From positions 65,155,612 to 65,219,611 of the forward strand of contig OY288253.1 in the NCBI GenBank assembly GCA_958450325.1: a stretch of 64,000 nucleotides of DNA. The letters are read 5' to 3'. Positions within the stretch are counted from its first letter, which is position 1; every line of letters starts with the position of its first letter. The notes under the pieces are model-generated. The model was not told the DNA's origin. It made no database searches and saw nothing but the letters and a program-made list of their open reading frames with translations. This DNA is from Agrostemma githago (Eukaryota > Streptophyta > Magnoliopsida > Caryophyllales > Caryophyllaceae). Position numbers and translations under genes: made by a program. Of the stretch, positions 21,406 to 33,000 are shown piece after piece.

Positions 21406-24400
21406 AGGCCGTGGAGGTTGGCAAAGCTCGAGCGCTTCTTGGGCCTCCACTATGACGTCGGTAGCGCGTTCGACTTGCTCCTCCATGCCCTTGAGGGCTA
21501 CAGTTGAAGGAGAGTCCACCATCCTAGGTTTGACGGAGTTCCTAAAGAACCGTCATGTTGTATATTCCCCCTTTCTCCTCTTTAGAATACTTGTGCTTGT
21601 ATTTGTGTGTTCTATTTTTTCTTGATTTTGTTTGTTTTTGTGGGATTCTTGTAATTGATTTGGTATTTTGATGAGCAATGTGAGGGAGTGAATTTGATGT
21701 ATACTTTGAGTTTATTGTGATAGGTGAAGTGAAGATGACTCCTAGAAAGGAGTGGTTAGTGATAGAGCTTGGATCGTGAGTAAGGAAGTCGGTTTTTGGG
21801 GTTTTGGGAGTCATGAAGACCCTTCCCAATCGGGAAGGGTGTGTCGTCCCGATCGGGATGAAGGTGACAAAAATCGAGTTCACTGGAGTGTCATCCCGAT
21901 CGGGAAGGAGGCTTCCCGACCGGGACGGGTATGTCATCCCGACCGGGACCACCCATCCCGACCGGTATGATCCCCAACTCCTTTTTGGTGCCTCTTCTTC
22001 GACATTTTAGCCCACCCAACCATTGTATAACCCCACCCAACCTCCCTACCTTCCTTGCACATATCGTACCACCCACATACTTCATTTTCATATCCTCACT
22101 TCATCTTCTACCTACTTTAGACCGGTATACACACCAATTTCCACCCCTCACACCATTACCAACCCACTACCTTAGCCATGCGGTTTTCTCAAGCTTGAAG
22201 AAGGATAACAATGGCGACAACAAGCAAGTACCTATACTGATCATTGAGACGATGGAGCGAGTGAGTTGCTAACCGGTCGGTAAGGCAACTATCCTCTCTT
22301 TTCCGTTTTTATTGCTTGTTTTCCCCTTGTTTATCCCCTTCCCCTTTGTCATGGTGGCCTTCGAGGCCTTGGTTTTGGTTGCTCCCGACTCTCGACGATG
22401 TCACTACATTGAGAGTCCTTTTCAAAATCCAAATTTTACAAGTTTTTCACCCCTTTTTTGTCGGATTTAGTCGGATTTAGGCGGAATCCGGGCTAGGTGA
22501 CTTGATTACACCTAGTCCTCCCCTCCCATTTCCTTTTATTTCCTTCTTTTTTTTATTTTCTTCCCCCATCCATATCTTTTTCTTGTCTCGGCCCACGGTG
22601 ACTTGACTACACCCCGGCCGGACACACTCTACCATTTTCTCCACTTTTTGTTTTTTAGCTTTATTTTCGTAGTTTCTTTTGTACTCTCATGCACTACGGT
22701 CGAGCATGAGGACATGGCTCGACTTAAGTGTGGGGGAGTGGTATTCTAGCATAGTTAGCTTTATTTTTGTAGTCTTTCGAAAAAAATCTTTAAAAACCCT
22801 AAAAATTTGAAAAATTTTCACAAAAATCAAAAAGATTTTTCTTTTGTGTGTTTTCCTCTTGTGTCATTGTGTCGTATATTTGTTTTTTTGTGCGTGTTTT
22901 GCCCCCTCTTTTCCTTATAGGTTGCCTAATCGCCATTAGCTTTGATGAGCTTTCAAGACTTCCGGTAACATCTCTTCATCCCTTTTTTCCCTCTTTGCTT
23001 CTTGTGAGTTTGGAGGATTTTTGTGATGATGTGTGCTCGGGAGGAGCTTTGTAAAGATTGTGGTGGATTTGGAGACTTGTTTGAAGATAGGGGTGGTGTT
23101 TGTGTTTTTATTTGTATTCGTTTTGTGTTGTTCTTGTTTTGTTGCTTTTATCTCTTTTTCTTTCGTTTTCGTTGAGTCTTTGTTTTGTGTTTTGTTGTGT
23201 GTCTTGTGCGTAAATGGTTTTCGAAAACCCGGTTTAGAGGCTAGTGTGTGAGTGTGTACTTTCCCTTCCTAGTAGTGTAAATCGAGTCTTGGACTTTAGT
23301 CTAGTAGAATGACCCTAAATCAATGATTTCGTTGGTCCTTTACCTTGAGTCCACCTAGCTTACTAGGGATTTACTACGGGATCTGCATTTTGACCATTAT
23401 GACCACCCACGGTGTGAAAAGGCCTTGGTTACCGAGTCCCGTCCCCTAGGTGACCGTGTCTAGGATTGATTAATTAGTCCAAGTTTTCCACTTTTTGTGG
23501 GTTTGAAGGGAAATCGCGACCCCGACATACCCATTACCCTACCTCCTACACATATCCACACAATAATTTGCAACTTGTTGATTCCTCTCTTTCTTGATGC
23601 AATAAGAAATGCCAAAAAGCCAAATCTTGCCAAAAAGGGCAAAGGAAAGACAATGAAAGAAAATGAAAGAAAATGAAAGAAAGAAAAGAATGAAGAAAAG
23701 GAAAAGGCACAAAAGCCAAAAAGAAAATAGAAAAGAAGAAAAAGAAATGGCATGGCAAAGCAAGGCAAAAATACAAAAGAGAAGAGAAAATGCCAAAAGA
23801 AAACCGTCACACAAAAAGATTCTAACCACACAAAAATAAGCCTTTTTCCGACTTTTGCCGTGAAGAGCCTACCAAAGGACCGAGTCCCGAGGAAGGATGA
23901 TAGCGGCATTAGTCGGTCTTCCCTCATTATGCAATCATTTCCACTTTTTACTTGGACTAGTTAGGCGGTTTTGGACACGGGACGACCCTCTTGGCTCACG
24001 CTAAAGGGGGCGGGGTCTCACTTACCTACAGTGGCGACTAACACCGTGATTCTTCACTTCCCACTCCGCCGACCGTCCCGTAGTACGTTCTTAGAAGGTT
24101 AGGAGGAACCTAGGTAAGTTACCAACGTTTTTGTTGCTTTATCGTCATACTATTAGGGTTTAGTCCACCTCGGTTTGTATTGCTAGCTTGGGAACGTTGT
24201 CACTTACCTCGAGTCCTAAACCGGTGCTTCTTTCACCGCTTTTAGAGGGAAGCGGTATTTGTTTTTCTTTTGGGTGCAACCTTTTGTGTGTTTGTTTGTG
24301 TGTTTGTTTGTTTACGTGTTTGGTGTCCGGTTGCATCCACAGTTTTGTCGCAAGACCCGACTTGCCTTGCGGAGTGCACTTTTCCTCTAGGTGCACTCGC

Positions 24401-24486
24401 GTGAGTTGAAAGGGCGTAGGGTGCGCTAATACCCATTCGGCTAGTATAGTAGTTAGTATGTGCTTACTCGAGGGCGAGTAAGGGTT
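21406..24486 (+). other. Non-coding interior of the Athila-like element
   Basis: No recognisable protein. It contains further CCCGATCGGG-type palindromes at 21823-21965, an internal copy of the PPT at 22725-22739, an A/G-rich low-complexity stretch at 23636-23815, and several short Cys/Phe-rich ORFs that I regard as chance. Confidence 0.7.
22725..22739 (+). promoter_or_regulatory. Internal copy of the polypurine tract
   Basis: TAAGTGTGGGGGAGT is identical to 24486-24500, which primes at the 3' LTR. It could be a second plus-strand priming site or a scar of recombination between related elements. Confidence 0.6.
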
Positions 24487-24500
24487 AAGTGTGGGGGAGT
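24486..24500 (+). promoter_or_regulatory. Polypurine tract of the Athila-like element
   Basis: TAAGTGTGGGGGAGT abuts the 3' LTR start TGATAAGTG. Confidence 0.9.
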
Positions 24501-26119
24501 TGATAAGTGTGGTTTGTAGTGCCTATTTTGTAGTGTTTTGGTCCCATTTTCCTTGTAGAATCGCTCCTTGGGAGCGGTTTAGGGGCTTCTTATGCTTCCT
24601 TTAGTTCGTTTCAGGTTCCCGAGACCGATTTGGAAGAGTTGGAGCGATTCCGACTCTATACATACACATTTTGGAGCCAACGAGATAAAGGAACGACGAC
24701 TCGATGCCTTGGAATCGACCCCGAGACCTTGGGACCCAATCCCGAGCCTCCGAGACCCGATCCCGAGTCCCGAGAATCGATGAGAAGTCCATGTTAAGCA
24801 AGGAGGGACCAAAAAGATCATATTGGAGGCCTACAAGACCCATCCCGATCGGGAAGGCCTAAAACCCGATCGGGAAAAGGCGCACAAAGAAGACGGCCAC
24901 TGGAAGAAGTTCCCGACCGGGTCCCAACATTCCCGATCGGGAAAGTAAAGATTCCCGATCGGGATTGCCCATTCCCGATCGGGAAAGTCCCTGTTTCAGC
25001 CCGTGTTTGCTTCTTCCAATTCCTTCCATTTGTAACCCTATAAATACCCCTCCTCTTGTAATATTATGTTATGTTCTTCACTTCCCACTAAACCCTAGAC
25101 TACTTTAGGTTAGATTAGTTTAGATTAGTGTAGATTAGTCGGTAATTAGTAGTTAATCTTAGTTTAGTACTTGTATTAAGGGAATTCTTCAAGATCCTTC
25201 CAAGATTGACAACCTTGGTGGTTTGTTTTGGGTTTTCTTCATTAATGCAAGTTCCAATCTTTCCTCTTCACTAGTTTGGTATAATCTTCTCTTCCTTTTT
25301 ACTCTTAATCTTGTTTATTTATCCAAGTTTGAATCTTTGTTCATCTTATTGTTCTTAGTTCATCTTTTTCACTAGTTTCATTATGGATGTTTTGATTCTT
25401 GTTTTGATTCCTCTTGTTTATGTTAGTTGTAGTTAGATCATGTTAGAGTAGTGTTCTTGCTAGGATTAGTAGGGTGATTAGGGTGTTAATTGGGTGATTA
25501 AGGGTTTGTTGGAGATGTTGGTGGAAGATTTGGGTTTCCTCTTGGTTGATGCATATGACATGTTTGATGAATTGCTTGAGTGACTAAGTAAGTTAGATTG
25601 CTTGTTTTTCTTGCCTTTCCCTTGTGGGTGTTAGTTGTTATGGGTTCGGTTCCCTCATTAAGTTGCGAGAGCCCGGTGAGGACGACCCCTAGGTCGGTCT
25701 AAGTTGCGACCGCCCGGATTCGACCTAGGCCATATCGAGCTAGAACCCCGTTTGTCATGTGTGTTGCCAAAATGGGTTCCATGAGGAACCTCTAGGTCGG
25801 TCTAAGTTGCGACCGTCCGGACCGACCTAGATCACCCTACTACCTCCTTCGCTCTAGCTCTTCCTTGACCATTCCGTTACCCCTTTGACCCCGACCTAAT
25901 CCTAGCCCGTTTTCCTTAGTTGTTCTCCTTAGTCTTAGCCTAGCCTTCTCCCCTTCTATCATTCTATAGTTTAGTTTAGCCCGTTGACTTGGTCAAGTAT
26001 TTGGGTGAACTTAGTCTAGACGCCTCTTACCGTCCCCGTGGATTCGACCCGACTTACCCTATCTACCGTAGGATTAGCCGGTTAATTATTTGGTGGCGGG
26101 ATTCCACGACCTGCCGTCA
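24501..26119 (+). repeat. 3' LTR of the Athila-like element
   Basis: 1619 bp, almost identical to 18233-19857; the 6-bp difference is near the 3' end. TATAAATA at 25039-25046. Followed at once by the AATAC target duplication. Confidence 0.95.
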
Positions 26120-27229
26120 AATACCCAATTATTTTAGGGTTATTTCATGGGAATAATACCAACTATGCGTGTGCTTCTTAAATTAATACAAACTATACGT
26201 AATCCCATTTTAACACGAACTATGCCTTCATTAATCTCGCTTTGCATTTATTTCATTATAGTATTAGTTACTGTGTTTTACAACCAATTATTTTATAGTA
26301 TTTTTACAGTTATTCTATTGCACATATGTAATTATTGTATTTCAATTTTATTTTTTTGTACTTTTAACGTAACTAACCTCCTTTTTCTGTCTTTCAGTGA
26401 AGTTTATTTGGTGGGTGCGCCTTCAATGATACACAAGATGTTTCATCTCAATACAATAACACGAGTCATTCATTACAATAATTGTGTTAATATATTGGAA
26501 TAACGACGTAAAATCAGATAATATTATTTTAAAAATGATCATATTTGAGTTTCATCGCAATACAATAACACGGGTTATTTATTACAATAACCGAATTTCT
26601 ACATTGGAATAACTACCTAAAATCAAATAACATTATTTTAAAATTAATTATATTTGAATTTCATTTTAATACAATAACAAGAGTTATTCATTATAATAAC
26701 TGAGTTTCTACATTGGAATAACTATGTATCTACATTGGAATAACTAATAGAACTTGAGAACTTGAGAATGATCAAAATATTACAATTACCTGGAGAATGA
26801 TCAAAATTATGTGTTTCAAGTCTATATAAACGAAAGGAATTGTGACAACTAAATATAAAATTGAAATTGATTAACCAAGAAATATAGAAACTCTACAATT
26901 GTATGATGCCATCTAGCTAGAAGAAATAACGAAAAATATATATTGAAGAACAAAATTGAATTAGGCTGAATAACGAAATTGAATTAGATTGATTTTTATT
27001 TTTATATTTGATTCATTTTTTTTGTAGATAAGCGTATAATAACATATATTACGTTGATTTTTTTTATTTTGATTCTGTTTTGGGTCAAAGAATCAAGGAG
27101 ATGAGTAAGATGTGTAACTGTTATGGAGTATGAGATTCTATTATTGTAAAATATGCACATCTTAGCCCTTGATTCCATTAAATCCAATGGTCATCATTAA
27201 GAGGTAAAATGTAGCAAAATCACTCAATG

Positions 27230-27240
<11 letters not shown>

Positions 27241-27264
<24 letters not shown>

Positions 27265-27459
27265 GTAGGTTGAAATAAGGTCAACAACTATTTTAAGGTC
27301 ATAAGTTTCAGTGTTAAAGTTACACAAAAAGTGCTTAAAGTTACACGAGATAATGATAAAGTTGCACTTTATCACTTGAAATGATAAAATAGCTGAATGT
27401 TACATATCAATTTTAAACAAATGCAACTTTATCGTATATCATCTGTTACTTTAATATAG
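27241..27459. mobile_element. Short TA-flanked block, possibly a truncated element
   Basis: Lies between a TA/GA run (27230-27262) and the resumed LTR at about 27460. Contains AGGTTGAAATAAGGTCAACA and small hairpins around AAAGTTGCACTTTATCAC. No clear inverted ends, so its nature is uncertain. Confidence 0.35.
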
Positions 27460-28379
27460 GAAGAAAGGGATGTCGGGATTTGAATTACACCCTCAACCTA
27501 CATGCTTTAGTCTCGGAATACGGCTCGTCTAGTAGCGGCAAAGGCACGGGAGCGTCGAAATATGTAGGCAAGTTATGGTGTGTATGATTGGGGAGGAGAT
27601 TTGACGAGTTTTGCTCTTGGTCTTTGACGAGTTTTGATCTTGGGATTGATTGTATGTATGTATGTATGTGTGTGTGTAAATGAGAGGATGTGATGTGAAA
27701 AGTGTTGTGTTGTGTAAAGTTGCTTAGGGTTGTAAAATTGTGTAGGATGTGATGGGTGATTGGAAGATTGATAGTGTAGGGTTACAAAAGGTGGTAAAGT
27801 TGTGAAGTTGTGAAATGAATGTGTGATGATGGGGTATTTATAAGGGTGACCCCGGTTTAGGGTCACTCGATCGAGTGGTGTAAGTGCACTCGATCGAGTG
27901 CCCGGTTCAAGGCCGGTTTGGCCGGTTCACAGGCTTACTCGATCGAGTGGGCCTGAACCACTCGATAGAGTGGGTCAAACCGGTTGGAGGGTTTTTAGGA
28001 AGGATTTTGACTCCTTTTTGAATTGATTTTGTTGACTAATTTGTTTTGATTTTGCTTTTGACTTTGAACATAGACATATGCATGGCTGGTTGCGTCTCGG
28101 GATTCGACTTTGACCGGGTTTTGACTCGGTCGCTAAAAGACGGTTTTATTTCCGGTGACGGTTTTGACTCAAAATTGTCTTATTTGATTAGAAACGGCCC
28201 ATTGGGCCTGAATTTGAGGTCGATTTTGTGAGATTTGTACTCTGCTAAAAGCCCATATTGGATACTATTGATTCTGAGTCCGTATTCAAGCGCATTAAAG
28301 CACATTTACGTCTGATCATCATCGGATGTTTCGTTGGAAGCTGTTACAGACACTAGCAGGCAAAATGTGGGTGTCTACA
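27460..28379 (-). repeat. 5' LTR of the outer element, promoter-side part
   Basis: It matches 4410-5330. It holds the TATA box on the minus strand and the second palindrome cluster (four units, one decayed to CTCGATAGAG). LTR transcription would run left, directly into the inserted chain. The CCAAC target duplication and the Harbinger gene follow at 28380. Confidence 0.9.
27835..27842 (-). promoter_or_regulatory. TATA box of the outer element's 5' LTR
   Basis: TATAAATA on the minus strand, followed downstream by CCCCATCATCACAC. The matching place in the 3' LTR (4795-4802) is mutated. Confidence 0.6.
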
Positions 28380-29023
28380 CCAACAATCATTTTGGAAGAT
28401 GTTGCATCCTTTGATTTATGGATTTGGCATGCTTTCTTCGATACCCAGGTTTTCATAATGATATTAATGTTCTTCAACGTTCTCCCATTTTTAACAATAT
28501 TTTAGAAGAATCAGCCCCCTCTGTTAGTTTTGTGGTTAATGGTAAACAGTATAACATGAGATATTATCTTGCTGATGTTATATATCCTGGGTGGGCAACA
28601 TTTGTTAAGTCAATTAATTCTCTACAAATTCACAGACATAAGTTATTCGTTGCCCGTCAAGGGAGTTGTCGGAAAGACGTTGAGCGTGCATTTGGTGTTC
28701 TACAAGCTCGATTTGCACTCATCAAACGCCCTTGTCTTCTGTTGGATAAAAAAACAATGGGGCAGGTGCTTATGGCTTGTATTATCATGCATAACATGAT
28801 TGTAGAAGATTAACGAGATACATATCTCAATTTAAAAAAAACTATAGCGGAATTCAAAGAAAATCACCCTGCTTCAGCTAATGATGACTCGTTCGTATAT
28901 CATTGGCGTAGATCAGCTCAACATCGGTTCACAGAAATTTATGGAGAGATCCGCAATAAACTAACTCATGTCGCCCTGGAAAATGATCTAATCGAACATA
29001 TTTGGCGAAATTTTCGTGTCTAG
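28380..29023 (+). pseudogene. PIF/Harbinger-type transposase, 3' half (broken)
   Basis: Removing 2771-28379 and one CCAAC copy brings this directly in frame with the 5' half, the codons giving SKPT then IILEDVASFDLWIWHAFF. A frameshift near 28435 changes frame to YPGFHNDINVLQRSPIF, which carries the second catalytic Asp (NDIN). Then follow GKQYNMRYYLADVIYPGW and VERAFGVLQARFALIKRP; the Glu of VERAFG is the third catalytic residue. After MHNMIVED a TAA (28811-28813) replaces the expected sense codon. The frame then continues with RDTYLNL to a natural end at 29021-29023. In all, at least three stops and two frameshifts across both halves: not functional. Confidence 0.9.
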
Positions 29024-30047
29024 AATACGATAAAATGCCAATTTTTTGATGTTAAACTTCTATCCATCTTATGTTTATTTTATGTAATGCATTTCTTATT
29101 TACTAGTTTAAAGTGTTTATTTTAATGTAATCAAATTCCATTGTAATATATTTATTGATAATAAAAATGTGTTTTTATTTCTTTTAAATAGTTTTTTAAA
29201 TTATATTTTTATAACATTTGAAATAATAATAAAATAATAGACATAATTTCAAGTTATTCAAAATTAAATGTAAGTAAAAAAAATAAAAAAGAGTAAGAGA
29301 TAAAGTTTGGTGGGGTATAGAATATGAGTAATGATTGGGTTGATGAGTGAAAAAAAAAATTGGATTATTGACCTAGGTGGTGACTTTTTGATGAGAGTGT
29401 ATAAGATCATCCTCAAGCAAGTGTCAAGTTAATTGGGTCACCACCCATTTTTTTCTCTTAATCCTACTTTATTTATCTTGACCCATCTATATCCTTCCAT
29501 CCAGAAGGTCATGACCTAGGGTCACCAACCCAATTATTTCTCACTTTTCAATATATCCAATCATTTTCATATTCTCCACCCCACCAAAACCTCTCTTACT
29601 TTTGCAATTATTATTTTTAATTTTGAAATTTTGTAAGCTCGATAATTTTTTACTACTCTAATTTTGTTAATTTGGTATTGAATTAAAATGAGTAAATTAA
29701 AAAAAACTTTTATAAAAATCAAGTTATGAACCTATTATATTTAATACGAGTAATAATCTCCAACTCAAATTAATAGTCCCGAAACTCCATTAATTAATCT
29801 ATTTTTTTTATTATTACACTAAAAATCAAGAGAAAAAAATAATTTTTTGGATTATTTTATGTTTGCAAAATATTTTTACCTCAAAAAATATATAAAGTAT
29901 ATCAAAATGGAGCTTATTTTGTAGCCCCATAAATATTAAAAAGATTTAGAATATATTTTATATTCTTTTTTACAAGAATATTTTAAATGTTTTTAATTTA
30001 GTTGAAATACAAAATAAGTTGAAAATATTGATAAAGGTGAGAAAGTG
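29024..30047. other. AT-rich DNA with inverted, Harbinger-like ends
   Basis: After the transposase end the sequence is AT-rich. Arms at about 29289-29383 and 29508-29605 are inverted copies sharing GTTTTGGTGGGGT-type sequence, AGAATATGA and GACCTAGG. This could be the right end of the Harbinger element next to an inverted relative, or a Tourist-like MITE. From 29610 to 30047 only AT-rich sequence is seen. Confidence 0.45.
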
Positions 30048-33000
30048 TGTAACACCCCTGATATTATAAATAAATTAAATTAAAGTTATATTCGTATTTT
30101 TATTTTATTTACGATTTAACTCGTAATTCTTAAAATTATTATAAAACGAATTTACTGTTTAATCGTTTCAAACTCCTAAAATTCTATTTGTCTCGGAAAA
30201 TCTTCTTATATTTAAAAATATATTTCTGTTTCGATACATTTAATTTAATTCTTATCGAAAGTCTATTCCGACGATTTAAATTCTAAATTCTTTTATTTAT
30301 TTATATTTAAGCTCGAATTTCTATTTTCGGCTAGAAGTTCATTTATTTGAAATTTTGTCAAAAAATTTATTACTTTTCTTCGAGAAATCAATTTAATTCA
30401 CTTTATCGAAGATTTATTATTTATCGGGAAATACTATTTCACCGTCTAATTATTTATTTCTATAAGCTTCATTTTTGTCTCGAATACTTTATTTACTCAT
30501 TTTATTTGACGGCCCAATTATTTATTTATTTATGTTTACTCGTTTCAATTCGATTCATGGGTCAGACAACTTATCGTTACGAGTTCCGTTTAATTCATAT
30601 TTCTAAACCGTTTCCTTTAATTGAGCTGCTGATTCATCTCCCTTTCTTTTGTTGTCCACCGCTTCTTAATGTTTTCCCCTTAGTCATCATGTTTTCTCAA
30701 ATTTTTAATGTAACACGTGCCCCCTCATTCCCTTACCGTGATTCAGCGCACCCCCTTCATCTCCCTTCATTCTTTTGAAAAAGCCATCTTGTTTCGTTGT
30801 TTGAGGCCTCTTTGTTACCTTGATCTGTTGCTCTTCCGTTTTCCTCTTTCATTCCTTTGTCCTTCTCTTATCAACGCAGCCTCCATCACAATCAATTCAC
30901 CTTCTTCTTTCACCTGTTCTGCTACGCACCTTCTCCTTCAACCTCGTTCCTTTTCCTCTTTCTTTTGCTGCCTTTGTTCGTGCCTCTGTTGCTGCATTTC
31001 GTCGCCCGAACCCGGTGAGCGATCTCCTCCTCTTCGTTTTGTCTGTTGCTGGTCCATTTTTTTTTTCTTACCAGTTACGTTTCTGCTGCTGTTGCTTTAC
31101 GTTGCTGCTGTGCTCACTGCTGCCGCCTGTTGTCTCCTGCTGATGCGTTTTCTTACCCGTGTTCGCTGTTGTTGCTGCTGTGCTTCGTTGCTGCTGCGTT
31201 CCTGCTGTCATTGAACCCGTTCTTCCCTCCGTTCTGTCCCCGTTTCAGCATGAGGTAGTCCTTTTTCTCTGTTTTCTTCTCCTTTCTCTGTTGTTCGGAT
31301 GTTACTCTAATGCTCACGGTTGTTCTTTGCTACTACTGTCGTTATTGTGTCGTGCCTCCTGCTGTTGCAGTGATTTGTTGCTTCCGTTCTCTTTCCGTTT
31401 CCTTTGTTCGATTCTTCTATTTCTACGGTTTGTTGTTGTCGTTTCTTTCTGTCTCATATTGTCCTTCGTTCCAGTTCTTCTTCTTCCTTCTTCTTTTCTT
31501 TTCTTCTTTATCTTCCTCTTTTCTTTTTCGTCTACTGCTCTCTTGCTGTTGTTGTTCTCGTAAGTGCTGCTGTTTCGGTTTTTGTACCGTCACCTCTCCT
31601 GTTGTGTTGCTAACCACTGCTGCTGCCCCTCGTGTCTATTCTTCTTTTCTTCTTCTTACTGTTAGTGGGTACTGCTACTGGTTCCGAGATTGATGTGGTT
31701 GCTGCTGTTCTTTTGTTGTGGTTCGTCGCGTTTATATCTTCTGCGGCTACTTACTTTTCCGTCTCATTTCCTTTGGTCATAGATGTACGCTGTGCTAGTC
31801 CTTTTCGCTGTGTCGTGGGTCGTCTCGCATTGTATTTGGTTGCGACTGCTAGTTCAGTCTCGCCTTGGTGTTGTGGTCCTGTACGACTCGATTAAATTCA
31901 GCCATCGTGTTGTTTTTGACACGTTAATTTCCTTTTCATCTTCTGTCGAATACCCTTGTCTCATTCTTTTGTCTTGTCAACACGTTTGTCGTGGAGATTC
32001 ATGCTTGAAGATTATCGGGTCTACTACTTGGAGCGTAAAAGCGTTACTATTGGAACTTGGGCTGATTAAGGACGAGTACGTGTTCGTTTTGGATATCGAC
32101 TCAAGGTAACTTCAGGACGTTACTCGATTTTATATCGTATGTTTGAGTAGTAGTATGTAGTAAATATTTTAACTTCGGTTTTCTAATTTTAGCTATTTAT
32201 TATTTGCTAAAAATAATATTTTAAATCGTGTGTTATAAATAATTTTACGACTTTCGATATCGTTTTATAAATCGTTAGTAATTTTATTATTTAATATCGT
32301 TATAATATTTTGTTGGTTATCGTGACACTAGTAACTAAATAATGTCGATTTCATATTTCGTCTTATTTCGTTAATTTATAATTTTCACTTAAAATTCGTA
32401 TTTTTATATTTTAATCGAAATTCGTATACTTGTTAATAAATTAATTTTTATTTTACGATTTATTCTAATAAATGAGAAAATAGTCGATTTTGTTTTAAAT
32501 ATATTTTTAGTCGGGACTATTTTCACTAATAATTTCCTATTTGTTTCCGATTGACTATTTTTATTAAAATCCATATTATTTATTAATAAAAACTATCTGT
32601 TAAAAATAATTTGAATTCTTCGTAAATTTCATTTCATTTATAAAGTCCGTCGACTCAGTTAATTTTGATATCGTTTTTTTTCATAAAACATCTATTTTCT
32701 AAAATTTGTAGTTTTAACTCGATTTCCTAATTATTTATAAAATACTATATATTGACTTATTATATTTTATTTATATTTCGAGTAACAAATTTAGAAATAT
32801 ATTAAAGTTACGATAACGACGGTAATAATAAAAATATTAATTTCGTTAGAAATGCTATTTTTATACAATTTCACCTATTTTGATAACTTACGTATTTTCT
32901 ATAACAATGTTTCTATTTTAAGTAAGTATCTAAAATTAGTAAGTTTCTATTTATAGAAAGTTTTCCTCTTAATATAAAATGTTTATTCCTTTTTCCTTCG

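Larger units (their letters stand above)
18233..26119 (+). mobile_element. Young non-autonomous Athila-like LTR retrotransposon
   Basis: AATAC target duplications lie at 18228-18232 and 26120-26124. The LTRs are 1625 bp (18233-19857) and 1619 bp (24501-26119), TGATAAG...CCGTCA. By eye they differ by about four substitutions and one 6-bp indel (AAAACC near 19842), so insertion is recent. PBS (tRNA-Asp type) and PPT are intact. The 4.6-kb interior has one long ORF (20113-21405) but no protease, RT, RNase H or integrase. It would depend on an autonomous relative. Both LTRs and part of the interior carry CCCGATCGGG palindromes. Confidence 0.95.
17263..27229. mobile_element. TIR element interrupted by the Athila-like retrotransposon
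   Basis: The left part is 17263-18227 and the right part 26125-27229. The ends are inverted and similar: left CTACAATTTACCTACTGATC then CTGACCATC, right (reverse complement) CTACATTTTACCTCTTAATG then ATGACCATT. TA runs flank both ends. Without the inserted retrotransposon the element is about 2.1 kb. It has loose copies of the TTGGAATAAC / AATACTTGAATATG repeats seen in the MULE-like element and may be a distant relative. No protein is recognised. Confidence 0.6.
12047..27459. other. Chain of TA-flanked elements inside one microsatellite
   Basis: Between the two halves of the 5' LTR lie five blocks, separated by TA runs at about 12050-12066, 14746-14767, 15914-15950, 17247-17262 and 27230-27250. 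Block ends share features: the right ends contain ATCC followed by a short stretch ending in TC, and the next TA run starts at once. This looks like repeated use of the same (TA)n as target, much as described for the rice element Micron. Confidence 0.75.
2771..28379 (-). mobile_element. Outer non-autonomous LTR retrotransposon (Ogre/Tat-like), with nested insertions
   Basis: It has paired LTRs of about 2.5 kb beginning TGTAGACACC on the minus strand. CCAAC target duplications lie at 2766-2770 and 28380-28384. A PBS lies next to the right LTR and a PPT next to the left LTR, so the element reads on the minus strand. The internal region (5331-10522) is only 5.2 kb and shows no gag, protease, RT or integrase, so it must have moved with help from an autonomous relative. 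The 5' LTR is split by 15.4 kb of later insertions. Long LTRs and the PBS type suggest the Ogre/Tat group; no coding domain is available to confirm this. Confidence 0.9.

Noticed and set aside
30717..31900. Overlapping Ser/Leu/Phe/Cys-rich ORFs in several frames
   Set aside because: They follow from a C/T-rich tract inside the solo LTR; no domain, and several frames are open at once.
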